A stretch of DNA of 64,000 bases from Aphrocallistes beatrix (Eukaryota; Porifera; Hexactinellida; Sceptrulophora; Aphrocallistidae), in NCBI GenBank assembly GCA_963281255.1, contig OY725494.1, forward strand, positions 62,001 to 126,000, in the 5' to 3' direction. How positions within the stretch are numbered: position 1 is the stretch's first letter; every line of letters begins with the position of its first letter. This document shows positions 20,101-32,200 of the stretch, one piece after another. The notes below the pieces were generated by a model. It had not been told where the DNA came from, searched no databases, and saw only the letters and a program-made list of their open reading frames with translations. The position numbers and the translations under genes were made by a program.

Positions 20101-23100
20101 AAAGTGGGCATTAGATCGAGATGAACTAAAAGCGGTTCATATTTTCACTAAAAGACCTCTCGATGAAACTCCATCTGAAATATTCACTCATGATAACATT
20201 CTAAAATTATTGAAAGATTATCCTTTTGCGAGAAAGAATTATATGAGGTAAACCCGATTCTATATTTAAACCCATCGATTATTTCGATTGATACTAGATT
20301 AAGCATTCTTATTATCCTATGACATTCCATGCCGAACAATATCTTTTCTATTATACCACATTTCTTACATTTATTAAAATAATTACCTGCATGTATAGAA
20401 CGAATATATCAGAAAATAGCATTTAGGATGGGCGTTCACCAGTTATGGCAATTACTCGCACCCGCAGGTGATAAAGTGCCGGTTACCTCTCTGAAAGGAA
20501 AAACAATAGCAGTCGACCTCAGTTCATGGATTGTGGAATCATTACAAACCTTCAAACGTCCCAACATCCCTAAACCACACTTACGCAACCTATTCTGCAG
20601 GTGCGTACACCTGACTCGATTGGGCATCAAACTTGTATTCGTATGTGATGGCGACGCTCCATCATTAAAAAAGTCTGCATTGCAAAAGCGTTACGGGCGG
20701 GCAGCTGCCAAATTCTCTCGTGGTCGTAACAAAAATGAGGAATCAACGGGTATTCGCAGATCATTGCTACGTGTGCATACCAATGAGTGTGTGGAGTTGT
20801 TAGGCTATCTGGGCATACCATATGTCCAGGCGGTAGGAGAAGCAGAAGCGTTATGTGCTCTTATGAGTCAAGAAAAACTAGTTGATGCAGTCCTTACAGA
20901 GGATAGTGATGCATTCCTATATGGCGCAACGGTTGTCATGAAAGGATTCAACATCGGAGATCCTGATATCAGCTCGTACTCAATGGAAAAAATTGGGGAG
21001 GTGTTAAAAATCTGTCGCGATGATATGATTGGTATGGGTGTACTTCTAGGCTGTGATTTCTATCCAGGGGTACCGACCATAGGCAAGGCCAGCTGTCTGA
21101 AGTTGTGCCACAAAATGAAAAGTGGAGTTACACTTTTGGCGAGGCTAGAATGTTGGGTTTCCGACGAATTTGACATTGGGATGTGCGAATTTTCGCAAGA
21201 AAAGAGTATCGTAGAGAAGTTATCACACGCAGAGAAATTCTCACTCGAAGCTATCAAGGACGAATTCATTTGTGCGAAAGATAAAATCGAAGATTTTGTT
21301 CACATTTGGTCTTGTCCAAATTTAAAACAGCTCGAATCGTATCTAGAATACAATCTAGATTGGCCAGCTTCTTACACATGTGCGAAATCTCGATGTATGG
21401 TAACAGGATGGTTCATTAGTCATATGAAATCTTACCCATCCACTTTGAAACCGCTAGATCTCACACCTTCTCGAATTGTAAAAGGTCGTAAACGTCAAAA
21501 CTTAGACTACTACGAAATAGAATGGCAGGGTAGTGGGTATATGATCGAAAAGTGTGAAATAACGCGTGATGCAACATTCAATACAATTGAACCAGCTAAT
21601 GTTGTTCTATCAGTATTTCCTGAAATTGTGGACGAGTTTGAAAACCGAAAGAAAAACCGAAAACCAAGAAAACCGAAAAAAGTTGTTGAAAAGGAACAGC
21701 TTAAGCCGGATTTAGAAGTTATAAGCGGGTTCGTAGATGAAGATTTAGATGAGCGCGAAACTCCTACCTCTCCTGATTTAGATGAGCGCGAAACTCCTAC
21801 CTCTCCTAAGTTGGACGAATACTCGAAGCCCTCCGAACAAGGAGAATCACCCCTGGCCTCTTCGTTCGCTTCCCCATCTCAGCATCAAGATCTCACTGAT
21901 TCAAATCTAGAATTCAACGATTCCTCGATTATTTTCATACAAGAAACCCACACTGCCCCAATACTGTATGGCAAAACACATTCAAAGTTCTCCACACCTA
22001 TCGGGCCAAGAATAGATGAAAAGTCAGTAGCTAGTCTTGTATTCCAAAATTCAGACATGGAGGATTTAAATGCACCAAATCCTGAGGCCCACGAAACGTC
22101 AGAAAATGCAACAAACGACTGTTCATTTGTACTTGCATTGCCTTTGTATGAAAGAGTCAAAATGAACTCAAAATAGTACTTTCTTGCACTTTCTAAACTT
22201 AAATTTATTTTCAACATTTGTTACTTCTGATGCTAATAGGGTATTTTTAGTTCTCCAATTTTTAATTTTAACGTCATCAAAAGGTATTAGAGGTGTCCAT
22301 TATATTTTGGATTAAGAAATCTACTAATGTTTGTCAGTGTTTCACTTGGAAGTTTTTCACAAGGAATAATTCATAAAATGATATGTAATGTCATTATCTG
22401 ATGATCTTGTGCAAGTTGGTGTTGGAAATTTAATTTCTTCCTATCAAGCTCGCGCTAGAAAGTGAAAAAGATATATAGTGATTATCTAGGTTAGATTTCA
22501 TGAAAAATTGACGTAATTATATGAATATATTGATTTGTAGAAAATATTTGAGTCTGGAATTCGGATGCATTCCACATCACCTCTCGTTATAATTTAATGA
22601 ATTATTCCTTTACAGTTACATCGTAATAGAGAGAAATGTTGATGATACTATACTCCATACTGATTACGCGTTAGTTCTGCTTCAAGATCTCTTATCTACC
22701 AGAAAACAGAGAAAACCAAATCCGGAGGATATAGTGAGATGTCAAAAAGATTTCGCCGTTTTTTTGAACTTTTCAAAATACTATGACCCTCTACCCATTC
22801 AATCTGAACTCACGCACACGGATTTTTACCTTGAAATGTCCATTCTCTACGGGCGCATGGGCGAGCATGAGAAAGCTTTGGAAATTCTAGTTTACAAATT
22901 TGGAGATAACTTGAAAGCGCTGGAATACTGCACGAAACATTCACAAGGTATAAATATTAAAAAACGTATTTCTACCATTCCTTATTAAGTAATTTTAGTA
23001 GTAAAGATACATTCCTTAATACTAAACTACTTGACTGGTAAGCATTTTAAATTCTTCCAATAAGAACAGGCGTACACGTCTGTAGATTATAAATAGGTAT

Positions 23101-24556
23101 AGGTACTCAATATTCCAATTTTTTTTTTAGGTAAAAGCAGAAATGTTCGCCAAGATATCCATGGAAAACTGCTCAAGGTCTATCTTAAACCAAAAGACGG
23201 GTCCAGAGCCCAAAATGAGGAGGCACTACTCTTACTCAATAATCCAGATGTGGACATAAATACTACAACGGTTAGTTTCAATGGAATCTGTAGTATAATA
23301 TTCGCATATCATTGTTTATTGGACAAACAATGAACAATTTCAGGTATTTTCACTGATCATGACTCGTGACTTATCAAGCATGAGTGAGCTCGAAGTAGTG
23401 ACCTGCGAAAGTACCGATTCTTTATGTTGCAGTTGGAATGTGTTTCCAAGTCGAAACGCGCAAAAAGCACTAATCGAAACGCGTTTCCACTGGAAACGCA
23501 TTCTGACTGTAACATTAACAAAACCAATGGCAATTAATCCATCTATTATTTTATGTCTATTAAGTCCAGGGGCCTTATTCACTAAGAAAACTTAAGATTT
23601 GCTTAACTTTTGAATCTTCAAAATTAGAAGTGATTTTTAATGAATTCGAATAGATTGCATACTCTATTAATTTTAAGTGGTACAATTGAAATGCTTGACA
23701 AATTTTGACTCATTTGTTAAACTTTTCAGAAAGTTACGTAATATTTTAAGTTAAGTATGACGTCATAATACTTAAGTATGACATCACAAATATTTCGAGA
23801 GTGACTTGGAATATTTCCAGTATTTAGGTAGTTTATATTTCTATTGGTATCATTGAACATCTATTTACCCAAATCGTAATGCAACTCTTCAAAATTTCTA
23901 TTATATAAAGTTATATAAAGTTAAGCAAATCTTAAGTTTTCTTAGTGAATAAGGTCCCTGCAGGTACGTAAATGAAATACAGGAGTACTAAAATGCAGAT
24001 ACGTATATACATACAGGTGTCCTGAAATATATAGGTTTACTGAAACGCAGGTGTCTGAAAATCTAGGTGCACTGAAACACAGGTGTACTTGAAACACTAA
24101 TGTACTGGAACTAACAGTTTTACTGGAATACACAGATAGACAGAAATGTCCATGTATCAAAATTAAATGCAGGTGCTTTACGATTGATGAAACTTAATTG
24201 TACTTATGTACTTCATTTCTTCACAGGCTTTAGATCTGCTTCCAGATAACTGGAGTGTAAAGAAACTCGGCCCATTCTTACAACGCAGTATTAAGCGTCA
24301 CAGTCATTACTACAGAACAACTTCTATTGAGCAAAGTTTAGCAAAGTGGGAGAATATTCGAGTTAAAAGACAGCTAATCGTTGAGGAACATAAAAGAGCT
24401 CTTATCACCGAAAATGTCGAATGTCAAATATGCAAGCATACTGTTGGAGATTCAAGTTTTGTGCGCTATCCGAATTCAGTACTAATTCATATGCAGTGCA
24501 TGAAGAATAAGAATATATGTCCTGTAACTGGTACCTGGTTTGGCGGTATAAGTTGA
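17124..24556 (+). CDS. TGFBRAP1: TGFBRAP1/Vps3-like CORVET tethering subunit
   Basis: Eleven exons (17124-17286, 17520-17771, 17846-18229, 18470-18706, 18804-18933, 19017-19296, 19573-19807, 20037-20247, 22616-22947, 23131-23270, 24227-24556) give 897 residues (human 860). The N-terminal half is a CNH beta-propeller (LYIGTNEGMLLLY, VHWSEN-like VPILWEKNV, VFPYLVCANSSQVFVYSMLNQQEKQ). The alpha-solenoid follows (FTKRPLDETPS, SILYGRMGEHEKALEILVYK). The C-terminus has LDLLPDNWSV and a RING-like CQICKHTVGDSSFVRYPN...HMQC. TGFBRAP1 is the Vps3 equivalent of the CORVET complex and links Rab5 endosomes for fusion. All junctions are GT-AG and in phase. Intron 8 (20248-22615) contains the whole GEN1 gene on the same strand. 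Intron 10 carries a MITE and degenerate tandem repeats. Confidence 0.95.
19890..19975. repeat. Hairpin AACAGGTGTTGCA...TGCAACACCTGTT in TGFBRAP1 intron 7
   Basis: AAACAGGTGTTGCA at about 19898 is matched by the inverted TGCAACACCTGTTT at about 19957. The interior is AT-rich. Flanking ATCGATA strings also mirror each other. It is one of many places where ACAGGTGT/ACACCTGT appears in the window. Confidence 0.65.
20428..22176 (+). CDS. GEN1: GEN1/Yen1-like Holliday junction 5' flap endonuclease, intronless, nested in TGFBRAP1
   Basis: A single 582-codon open frame starts MGVHQLWQLL, the GEN1 N-terminus with the conserved Gly2. The XPG N region has the metal-binding Asp30 (IAVDLSSW) and HLRNLFCR. 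The XPG-I region has GEAEA (Glu138, Glu140) and TEDSDAFLYG (Asp159, Asp161). A GCDF...GVPTIGK segment marks the helix-hairpin region. A chromodomain typical of GEN1 follows (YYEIEWQGSGYMIEKCE, about 365-410). The C-terminal 170 residues are disordered and contain a perfect DLDERETPTSP tandem repeat. GEN1 cuts four-way DNA junctions symmetrically in recombination repair. The gene lies wholly in intron 8 of TGFBRAP1, same strand, 180 bp after the donor. It lacks introns while most neighbours have several, so origin by retroposition is possible; no clear poly(A) tract or target duplication was seen. Confidence 0.94.
   Translation: MGVHQLWQLLAPAGDKVPVTSLKGKTIAVDLSSWIVESLQTFKRPNIPKPHLRNLFCRCVHLTRLGIKLVFVCDGDAPSLKKSALQKRYGRAAAKFSRGRNKNEESTGIRRSLLRVHTNECVELLGYLGIPYVQAVGEAEALCALMSQEKLVDAVLTEDSDAFLYGATVVMKGFNIGDPDISSYSMEKIGEVLKICRDDMIGMGVLLGCDFYPGVPTIGKASCLKLCHKMKSGVTLLARLECWVSDEFDIGMCEFSQEKSIVEKLSHAEKFSLEAIKDEFICAKDKIEDFVHIWSCPNLKQLESYLEYNLDWPASYTCAKSRCMVTGWFISHMKSYPSTLKPLDLTPSRIVKGRKRQNLDYYEIEWQGSGYMIEKCEITRDATFNTIEPANVVLSVFPEIVDEFENRKKNRKPRKPKKVVEKEQLKPDLEVISGFVDEDLDERETPTSPDLDERETPTSPKLDEYSKPSEQGESPLASSFASPSQHQDLTDSNLEFNDSSIIFIQETHTAPILYGKTHSKFSTPIGPRIDEKSVASLVFQNSDMEDLNAPNPEAHETSENATNDCSFVLALPLYERVKMNSK
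23426..23514. repeat. Hairpin repeat in TGFBRAP1 intron 10
   Basis: GTTGCAGTTGGAATGTGTTTCC at the left is matched by an inverted copy ending GCATTCTGACTGTAAC; internally CGAAACGCG recurs. It is related to the hairpin at 15621-15666. Confidence 0.65.
23567..23960. mobile_element. MITE, GGGGCCTTATTCACTAAG family, in TGFBRAP1 intron 10
   Basis: Terminal inverted repeats of about 38 bp (CAGGGGCCTTATTCACTAAG at left; CTTAGTGAATAAGGTCCCTG at right) extend into AAAACTTAAGATTTGC / GCAAATCTTAAGTTTT. The interior is AT-rich and non-coding. Single copy in this window. Confidence 0.8.
23975..24180. repeat. Degenerate CAGGTGTACTGAAAC tandem repeats
   Basis: About eight imperfect copies of a 19-24 bp unit resembling ACAGGTGTACTGAAAC (for example at 24012, 24042, 24062, 24078) precede the last TGFBRAP1 exon. 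Copies are strongly diverged. The region is intronic. Confidence 0.65.
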
Positions 24557-26106
24557 TAGATGTAGTTTTAATTTCAGAATTGGTTTTGTATATGTACAGA
24601 TCTACATTGCGCGATTAATATTCATATTGTCAAATAGACATAATTATATTTCCTCTTGTGAATATGTAAATATTCTTTTAAATTAAATTCCAATATACAG
24701 CATACTTTTTGCATTCTAAATCACTTTCTACACACTATAGCACATGCAAAAAGTATTGAGAAAGTTAAATTTAGGTCGAGTTTATCCTTTCAACATAAAC
24801 AAAACTTTGTCCTCTAATTATTCAATTTCATAGAATTTTCTAATTCTTCTTTTTGTCTAATTTGTAGCTTCCTTTGACATATTATTAATTTGCTAATTGT
24901 AATTTATTAATTCAAATCATATGTCGAGCAAACAACGGCAAAAATACAGCAATTGAAAGTTCAGATTAGGAATAGAAAGTGAATTAGTCTACACATGGAA
25001 TTTCAGCAGCATAAAATGGCTCCTAAGCATTTTGATTGTGAGACGTTTTTACCCTATTTTATATTGGAGCAAATTTTATTTACCAAAGAGGAGTTTTTGT
25101 ATCAGTTACGAAATGGGAACTAAGTATGTAAGCACTTATTAGACACAACAGTGAAAAATTATTCCACAATGTTATTAAACCTCTATCAGTTTAACACATG
25201 AATATAATTATTTCACTGACACTCTAATTTCATACAGAATATTTTAGGAAGATTTGAATAGAGCGGGGGTTGGTAGCGAAACTATATAAGAGCTGACACA
25301 ACAGGAATAACTACACCTGTCAATAGCCTATATATCAGTACGCCATTGTCTATAATGAAAATCTAAGTGAAATCCTGTTGTCTAAGTGAAAACCTGTCGT
25401 CTGAGTGAAAACCTGTGTATAAACATCTGTGTGGATGGACACCTGTAATGCTTAGTACTATTAAGTCACGTCTGTAAAATTATGATATCTGCTGGGCTGA
25501 AAAATTAGTACAGTAATCCTAATAGAAACATCATATGTTGGTGAAGTACCTGAGTCGTGAAAGTATGTATGTTCCCCCCCAAAGCAAAAAATCCAGTACG
25601 AAAATTTTGTGCTAATAAAATAATATTTTATTGTCTTCGGGTTTGAAGTTAGGATGATGGACGAGCATGATCGGGAGTGAGAATTGATTATTAAATGCTG
25701 AATACGGTTTGAACTGGAATTCACTGGATCTTCAAACAATTTTTGGCAATGACCGTCAAGATATCGACATACGAATAATTATAATTTCTCTAAGGCAAGT
25801 TTCCCATAGCTCCAAAGAATTCTCTCTTTGATGATTTGTCTAGCAATCATGATTACTATTCTAAATTTGGAGAAAAATTCGCATTCCTATGACATAGTAC
25901 GCAGAGAGCAAATTTTATTGGAGAGAACTATTCTCCACCCACAATTCATTGTTTGGTCTTTGAATTCAAAATACATATAATTATATAGCTGATACTTATT
26001 GACACATAAAAAAGTTTCGCAATTTTACATCAAAAATAATATATTTCACATTTTTAAATAAATTTAATGTCATCTAATGCGATATTCGTCAATATAAATC
26101 GATGTA

Positions 26107-26275
26107 CAGTCAGGGTCGCTTAATATGAACGTTCGTTTATTATGAACTAACCTCCTGGTCCCAATTTCATTTTTTAGATAGGATTTGTATTGAAACAAGT
26201 TCGTTTAATATGAAGTATCTTTATTATGAACATATTTTTTGGTCCCCTAGTGGTTCACAATAAGCGACCCCGACT
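26107..26275. mobile_element. pogo/Tc1-like MITE, CAGTCAGGGTCGCTTAATAT
   Basis: 169 bp bounded by TA. The left end CAGTCAGGGTCGCTTAATAT and right end AATAAGCGACCCCGACTG are inverted copies. Interior blocks (GTTCGTTTATTATGAAC, GTTCGTTTAATATGAAG) and CCTGGTCCC / GGTCCCC also mirror. This layout is common in pogo-derived MITEs. No coding capacity. Confidence 0.8.
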
Positions 26276-27335
26276 GTACTATGTATTTCACATATCGCTG
26301 ATTTGAATCATTTTTTTATGAATCAAGGATGAGGTGGGCAGTGTAGAATAGTTATACAAAAAAATTCATCCGTCTCCAGAAAAAAAATCACTTCTCTTCT
26401 AGGCCCCTTGAAGATGTGATAACAATAATGGCATTTCTTCTAGCATAATCACACAAAAAATTGTCGATCATCACAGGTTTCAATAATCACTTATTTTGTT
26501 TGTTTTTATTTCGCAACGAAAGGACAGAACTGGAATCAGAAGTGTATGTCATTTTGGTATGTGAGAGAGCATACGAACACTGACTCGATGAATATCTGAC
26601 TCTATGAATATATAATACCATTTTTACTGATTCGATCATTCATATTATTCAAAAACATCATCGCTGGACTGAACTAGCGAATATCCTCGACGAATCGTAG
26701 CTGTGATTATTCATTTTAATAAACCCTGAAAGAGATTTTTCAAAGAATATAATCGCATGAGTCTATCAAGAAATGGTAAAAGGGAATAATTTACCGATAA
26801 TATTTTTTCTAAAAATTAAAAAAATTTAGCACCCTCTTTGGAGAAGCAATTCTTCAAAGGAGGACCTATGATTCGAGTATAAACGTTCCTTCATCAGTCA
26901 CCCGTGCCTATTACAGATATCCGAATTTAGTGCTAGGTGATATTTGGATGGTAGAAGGGGTTTCTTAATTAGTTTCTTAAATTAAGAATAATTAAAAAAG
27001 GATACATTGCCATCCAGGTCAAGTAAGCATTTGTCGTATATGGTATTGTACGTAGACACATACAGCAAAGCTTTCAACATTAATATTCAGGACTAGAAAC
27101 TGGAAACTAAGCTAAATCGCTAACCCGTCAGTTTGTCGAGGCCAGTTTCATAATCGTTGATAACCTTTAAATTGTTGTTTTCGATTAATGAGATAGTTTC
27201 ATGTACGCACGAAACTTCTCTTTGCACAGGAATTATGTCGATTTTAATCCTGGATTTCATATAATGACGGTCGAAAACTGGAAAAAATGTGCATTAGAAA
27301 GGAAAAAAAGATATTCAAATCCCTCAATCCTTGTG

Positions 27336-27537
27336 CATACTTGCCAACTGTCCCCTTTTCGGCGGGACGTCCAGCTTTTTTCACTCTTCTATCGAGCTAA
27401 TTTTCTCGAGTGTCCCGACAAGAAATTTCCCCATTATGTCCCGCTTTTTTGCATCCTAAGTATAATATTTCTATTGCGTCCCGCCATGTCCCGCGAAATT
27501 CAACGCAGTGTCCTGATGGCTCAGGTTGGCATGTATG
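27336..27537. mobile_element. MITE, CATACTTGCCAACTG / GCGGGACG family, copy 1
   Basis: The element runs from CATACTTGCCAACTGTCCCC to TCAGGTTGGCATGTATG. Three more copies lie at 58201-58418, 58443-58656 and 61652-61864. The shared interior includes GCGGGACGTCC, TTTTTTCACTCTTCTAT and GTCCCGCGAAATTCAACGC. The termini CATACWTGCCAA...TTGGCAWGTATG are inverted repeats. Confidence 0.85.
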
Positions 27538-27827
27538 ATTGTGAGAGGCGTAGATAAAACTGGTTTATAAATATCTCTTCAAATAAGTCTCACATATAAA
27601 TTGCATAAAAATCATAAATAGCAACAAAGGAATGAACATAACATATGGAGTGACATATGGAAGAATGGAATGTAAGTTTATTAATGTAAAAAGGCATCAT
27701 AGCAAAGCGGGAAAGATGTTTAACTGAAAAATAGCAGAATAGTAAAGTGAGTGCATTGAGTTAAGGCAGTGAGAGAATATTTCCAGTATAGCAGGCAGAG
27801 TATATAGCTGTGGTGTATAGTGTCATT

Positions 27828-29200
27828 CTATTCTGGAATTTGAGGGCCGAGTTGGTGTTCTTTTCTCTGGTGGAAAGCTTGAATCACTGCTGTATTGCAT
27901 TCCATATGGTCCGCAGCTTGAATCTTCTCTATCAACTGTTTGTATCCGGCGAGATCCTGTTCAAGTTCATTCTTCCTCACCCGAAGTTGGCGATTTTCTT
28001 CTTCTAAAACGTGCGCACGACTCTCCATCTCTTTCGCCTTTTCCTTTTTCTTGGCTCGCGACTTCTTACTAGCTTCGTTATTTTTGCGACGCCTTTCGCA
28101 ATATTTGGGGTCTTTCATAGACATTCGTGTCGGCGTCAATTGCATTGAATCTGGATACTGAAACGAATTCGGATACTGAGAGTAAGGCGAGATTAACTGA
28201 TCTTGGTAGTCAGAGCTGGTACTCGTAGGCATATACTGCTGTGCTCCCACCTCATACCCGACCGAGGGAGACGTGGGTGCTGACCCCGTCGTGGGGATGG
28301 AGTACGGGGTGAGGGGAAGAGGGAGAGAGGTAGTTGAATGCTCATTGATGGGGAGATGTAGGCCTTGTGGGGTTGGGTATCCATTAGGTGTTTGTTGATA
28401 GAGCTCTTCTGAGTGCTTCGGGAGTTCGTAGAATTCTTTAGAATGGGAATAATTATAATTATTGTATCTATTCGCATCACTATGCATGTCCAGATAACTA
28501 TTGTTATTATCCAAGGGCTGAAATGCGTGGTGTGTTATATCTAGGCCTCGATAGCTTTGGCGTTCGAAATTTCGATCAAAATTATCATTTTGATCAGTGA
28601 AAATCGCAACTTTCCGATGATTCAGTTCCATTTATTATCGCATTAGTTGAATTTTAGGTGCGAAACAAACATTTATATACAAACGAATATCATGAATATA
28701 TATTTTTTACAATTTTCGCAATCCGATCAATAATTATCTGTCCAAAATTAGTTCCGATATATCAAATTCTGTCTCGTGTAAGTACCAAGTACTCCAGTTA
28801 ATAGTTCCAATACTTAGGAAGGAATCTCGCAAGCAATTTCCAATAACTTATTAACAACTATCTATTAAGCTAGCATGCCAGTCGAAATTAATATAACTAA
28901 CTCACCATTCGAGTTTGAATCGAAGGCCATTTGATCGTCCTCGCCTGGAACTTGGTGATTCCCGCCAGGATAGAAGTATCCCTGTTTCGGCTCCATCGAG
29001 TGCTGTCCTGGAATTGGGCATTGGAGTTGGACATTCTTTCCGATGTTTGGTTTCACATCTGGTTCATAGTATCCTTGTCTCTCCTGGGGTGAATAAGAAT
29101 AAAAATTAGGGTACATATTAAACCCTTCCTCTTCGCGTTTTATTTGGACGTTCCAGTTTCGGTTGTTCGAATACTGATCAACAAAATGTATATCGTTCAT
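27828..29200 (-). CDS. bZIP transcription factor, PAR/NFIL3-like
   Basis: The minus-strand 3' exon contains a bZIP: basic region KDPKYCERRRKNNEASKKSR, similar to the KDxxYWERRRKNNxAAKRSR signature of PAR-bZIP/NFIL3 factors, then a leucine zipper (LEEENRQLRVRKNELEQDL). The N-terminal part is rich in Tyr, Asn, Pro and Ser, as in activation domains. A second exon at 29200-28906 (MNDIHFVDQYSNNRNW...) ends in a good donor (AATG|GTGAGT). It joins in phase to an acceptor at 28610 (CGGAAAG), giving about 358 residues. That acceptor lacks a pyrimidine tract, so a shorter protein starting at Met 28631 (267 residues) is an alternative. PAR-type factors bind TTAYRTAA palindromes and act in development, stress and rhythmic expression. 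The bZIP call is firm; subfamily and N-terminus are less so. Confidence 0.82.
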
Positions 29201-32200
29201 CAGCTCAAGTAGAATTGATTATAGAGATTGAATTTAGTTCTACTAGAACGAGACATCTTTATTTATATACTAGATTCCAACCACTTATTGAAAGTAAAAG
29301 GAAAAGACGTATATACAAATGAAAATTACTGGGGAGCATTGCAGGGACTTTTTAGGACTGTTTATACAAATTGTGGCTTATTACATCTCCTTTTCATCTT
29401 GGTGGACACTCTCAATTTTTTAGATTTTAAAGTCGTTTAAGAGAGCAATTTTTATTATATCACGAAGAAAAAATGATAGATTTAATTTATAATTGAGTAA
29501 AATTTAATTTATAATTGGATAGCTAAACGATTTTTTTCCTGACCTGTTGAAACGATTTTTTCCTGACTTGTAAAATAATTTTTTAGATAATCGATTTCTC
29601 GTTAAAAATACACGTGTTTACATTCTTAGTTTAGTTTTTATTTTTTTAAATGAATTTCAACATACCATGCAATTTTGTCCATATTGATGTTGTGGATAAT
29701 ATCCATTCAAAGTCTGAAACATTAGTTATCAAATCCGTATATTATAAAAGATGTGAGAACTGGAGAAATTTGAAGATTTTATACACTCTTTCAGTTGATA
29801 GACAGATAGCTCTTGCATGTGTATATATAGTTTAAGTATGCAAGTAGAAGCTACTCTAATAATAGAATTTAGGGTAGATAGTTCAGGTCCAATTAATAAG
29901 GTTCAAACTTATATTTACTATTTTTCACGAAAGGTAGTTTTTCTTAAACCACTTGAAATATTTTAAACCTGTAATTGAGGAAGAAATATTATGTAGGGAT
30001 ATTTCTCTACTTCTAATTCACCTTCTAAATGCTAGGTAACCTCTTATAAATCATGGTTATGACGTGAAATGAGCAAAGTGGTCGAAAAGCAAATCTGTAT
30101 TTTACAAGGAGATTGAATCAGATTTGATTATTTTAATTTATATTTCGTCATCTAAGAAGGGAATATTTTGTACTGAGGTGATAACTAAGTTCTATTAATA
30201 TCAAATTTACTAAATATTAACTAATAACAGTAAGAGATCTGTCTGTATTACATAATATCAGATTTATTTATTAGGAGAGATGACTTCATATGGTTAGATA
30301 ATTAATTTTGAAACGGGAATAAGTAGAAAACATCATTGTTTTTGTGTTACGCAATCTTTTGGTTAGTTTGCTATGTGCTACAATGCTGCGTTTGAAACTA
30401 GACAGTGGAAACAGGTGCCGCACCTGCAACCTTTGTAGTAGAGCAGTAGATAGTATATAAACCGGTGCTCGAACTTAATAGTCCATTTTAACAGATTCAA
30501 ATTCTTGAACTTTGATACTTGGTTTATTGTGTGGTTTTGCTTAGAAATCTGACTCAGGCTATTTTATTGTATTTCTTTACCATTGGATTTTTGACTAACA
30601 TAAACATTTCCATAAATGTTTATCTGGTATCATTAATCAGTGCATATGTGCCAAAGTATAACTCGGCTCTATTTCAGAGCCATTTACATGGCTAATTAGA
30701 ATTTTTAGGTTTTGTTTGTTGGTCTCTAATTTATTGATACACTTAAACTGTGTAGGCAAGAAAGTATATCTACTATGTACTTTTTCCAGGATGAAAAATG
30801 AATGATCCATAATTTAGTGACAATTTTTAATTTCTACTTTTAACGGGCAAAGATAGTTCTATAAAATCATTGTTTTTTAATCTTCATATACAAAGAAATT
30901 AACATACCGGATGATACTCTCGAAATTTCGATTCGTTTGTGCAAACTACGATTTTCTTATGCTTGCCTCATTCATCTGAATTCTATTATGCCTTGGGTAT
31001 AACATAAATTCAAATATTTCCGTCTACCATCAATTGTGGTCGAGTTTAGATATTCTATTCATTGAAGTGTGAGTTTTTAGAATTTTAGTTTTGACCTATG
31101 CACTGGAAGGTTGTAATTTTTTTTCCAGAAATAATTTCAGTAAAGCGTTTTTTTATTGTCTGATTTAAGTTTGAATTTAGTGCTTAAGTTCTTGGTTAAT
31201 TAGCATAGCAACTGATTACCATTAGAATAGAATTAATTATATTACATATTTTTTGCCGGAAAAGCGATTAGAATATTATATTCCAGCAAATAATCTTATT
31301 TACCGAATAATAATTTCGTTGGACTACACCAGGAGATCAAATTGACCTTTAATTTGATGTCAATTTGAGACATTAGTGAAATGAACTCGCAATTGTCTGA
31401 TCGCAAGATATATGGTAAGGTATGACACACAAATATCAGATTCTAACGATCCTAACCTATCTACAGAACAATTGGATGACTAGGATATACTTTAGCCACA
31501 AACGATATGCATTCTCTATCTCATGCTCAAACGATCATCTTATTTCCTATAAACTCTACACCTCTCCAAAGCATCCGTGATTTTTCCCTACAATATGCTT
31601 ACACTATATTAACACCGTGTAATTCATCACTTATGATCTCCTATTCTCAGGAAAATTATTAATATCTTATAATTAGCTACTCACATACGAACAGCTAATT
31701 TCCAGAAAACAGAATGTAATCAATTGTAAGAGTGATCTTAAAACCTGACAGAGAATTAAATTTCCTCAGCTTACCTCGTGCTAACTTAGTTACCCGTTAG
31801 CAATTTAGAACCAAAAGTTTTATCGAGTTCATGTCGTCTTTGATAAATTCAGCCTACACCAGTGTTTTGACTGTGATATTTTATAGACAGAGCGTTGCAC
31901 ATAATTTTTCCTAATTAAGGTGCGGTTATATTGCAATTTGACCAGATCAAACTGAACAATTGCAGCTCCAAATCTTGTTGTTTAGGTAGAAAATCATATT
32001 GAGCAATTTTAAAAGCTTACAAATATATATTATTAGGGAAAAAAGAGATTTGTGTGTTTTCCAGGAATAATATGACAGCAAGTTTTCTGGGCCAAATCTA
32101 CTGTAATTTAATCAATTCGTTGAAAACGATGCTTACAATCAGAAGCTTACTTTTAGCAAGTTCGTCATACAACTGGAAAAAGGCTACCTTCCTCATTCGG

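Larger units (their letters stand above)
24557..27827. other. Gene-poor AT-rich spacer TGFBRAP1 to bZIP
   Basis: No exon with recognisable homology on either strand. It contains a degenerate CACCTGT/AACCTGT repeat at 25305-25450 (for example AAGTGAAAACCTGT twice), a MITE at 26107-26275 and another at 27336-27537. The rest is unannotated AT-rich sequence. The last part should hold the 3' end of the bZIP transcript (minus strand). Confidence 0.6.

Noticed and set aside
27201-27557. 118-codon plus-strand frame before the bZIP gene
   Set aside because: Its 3' half is a copy of the CATACTTGCCAAC-family MITE; no domain elsewhere.
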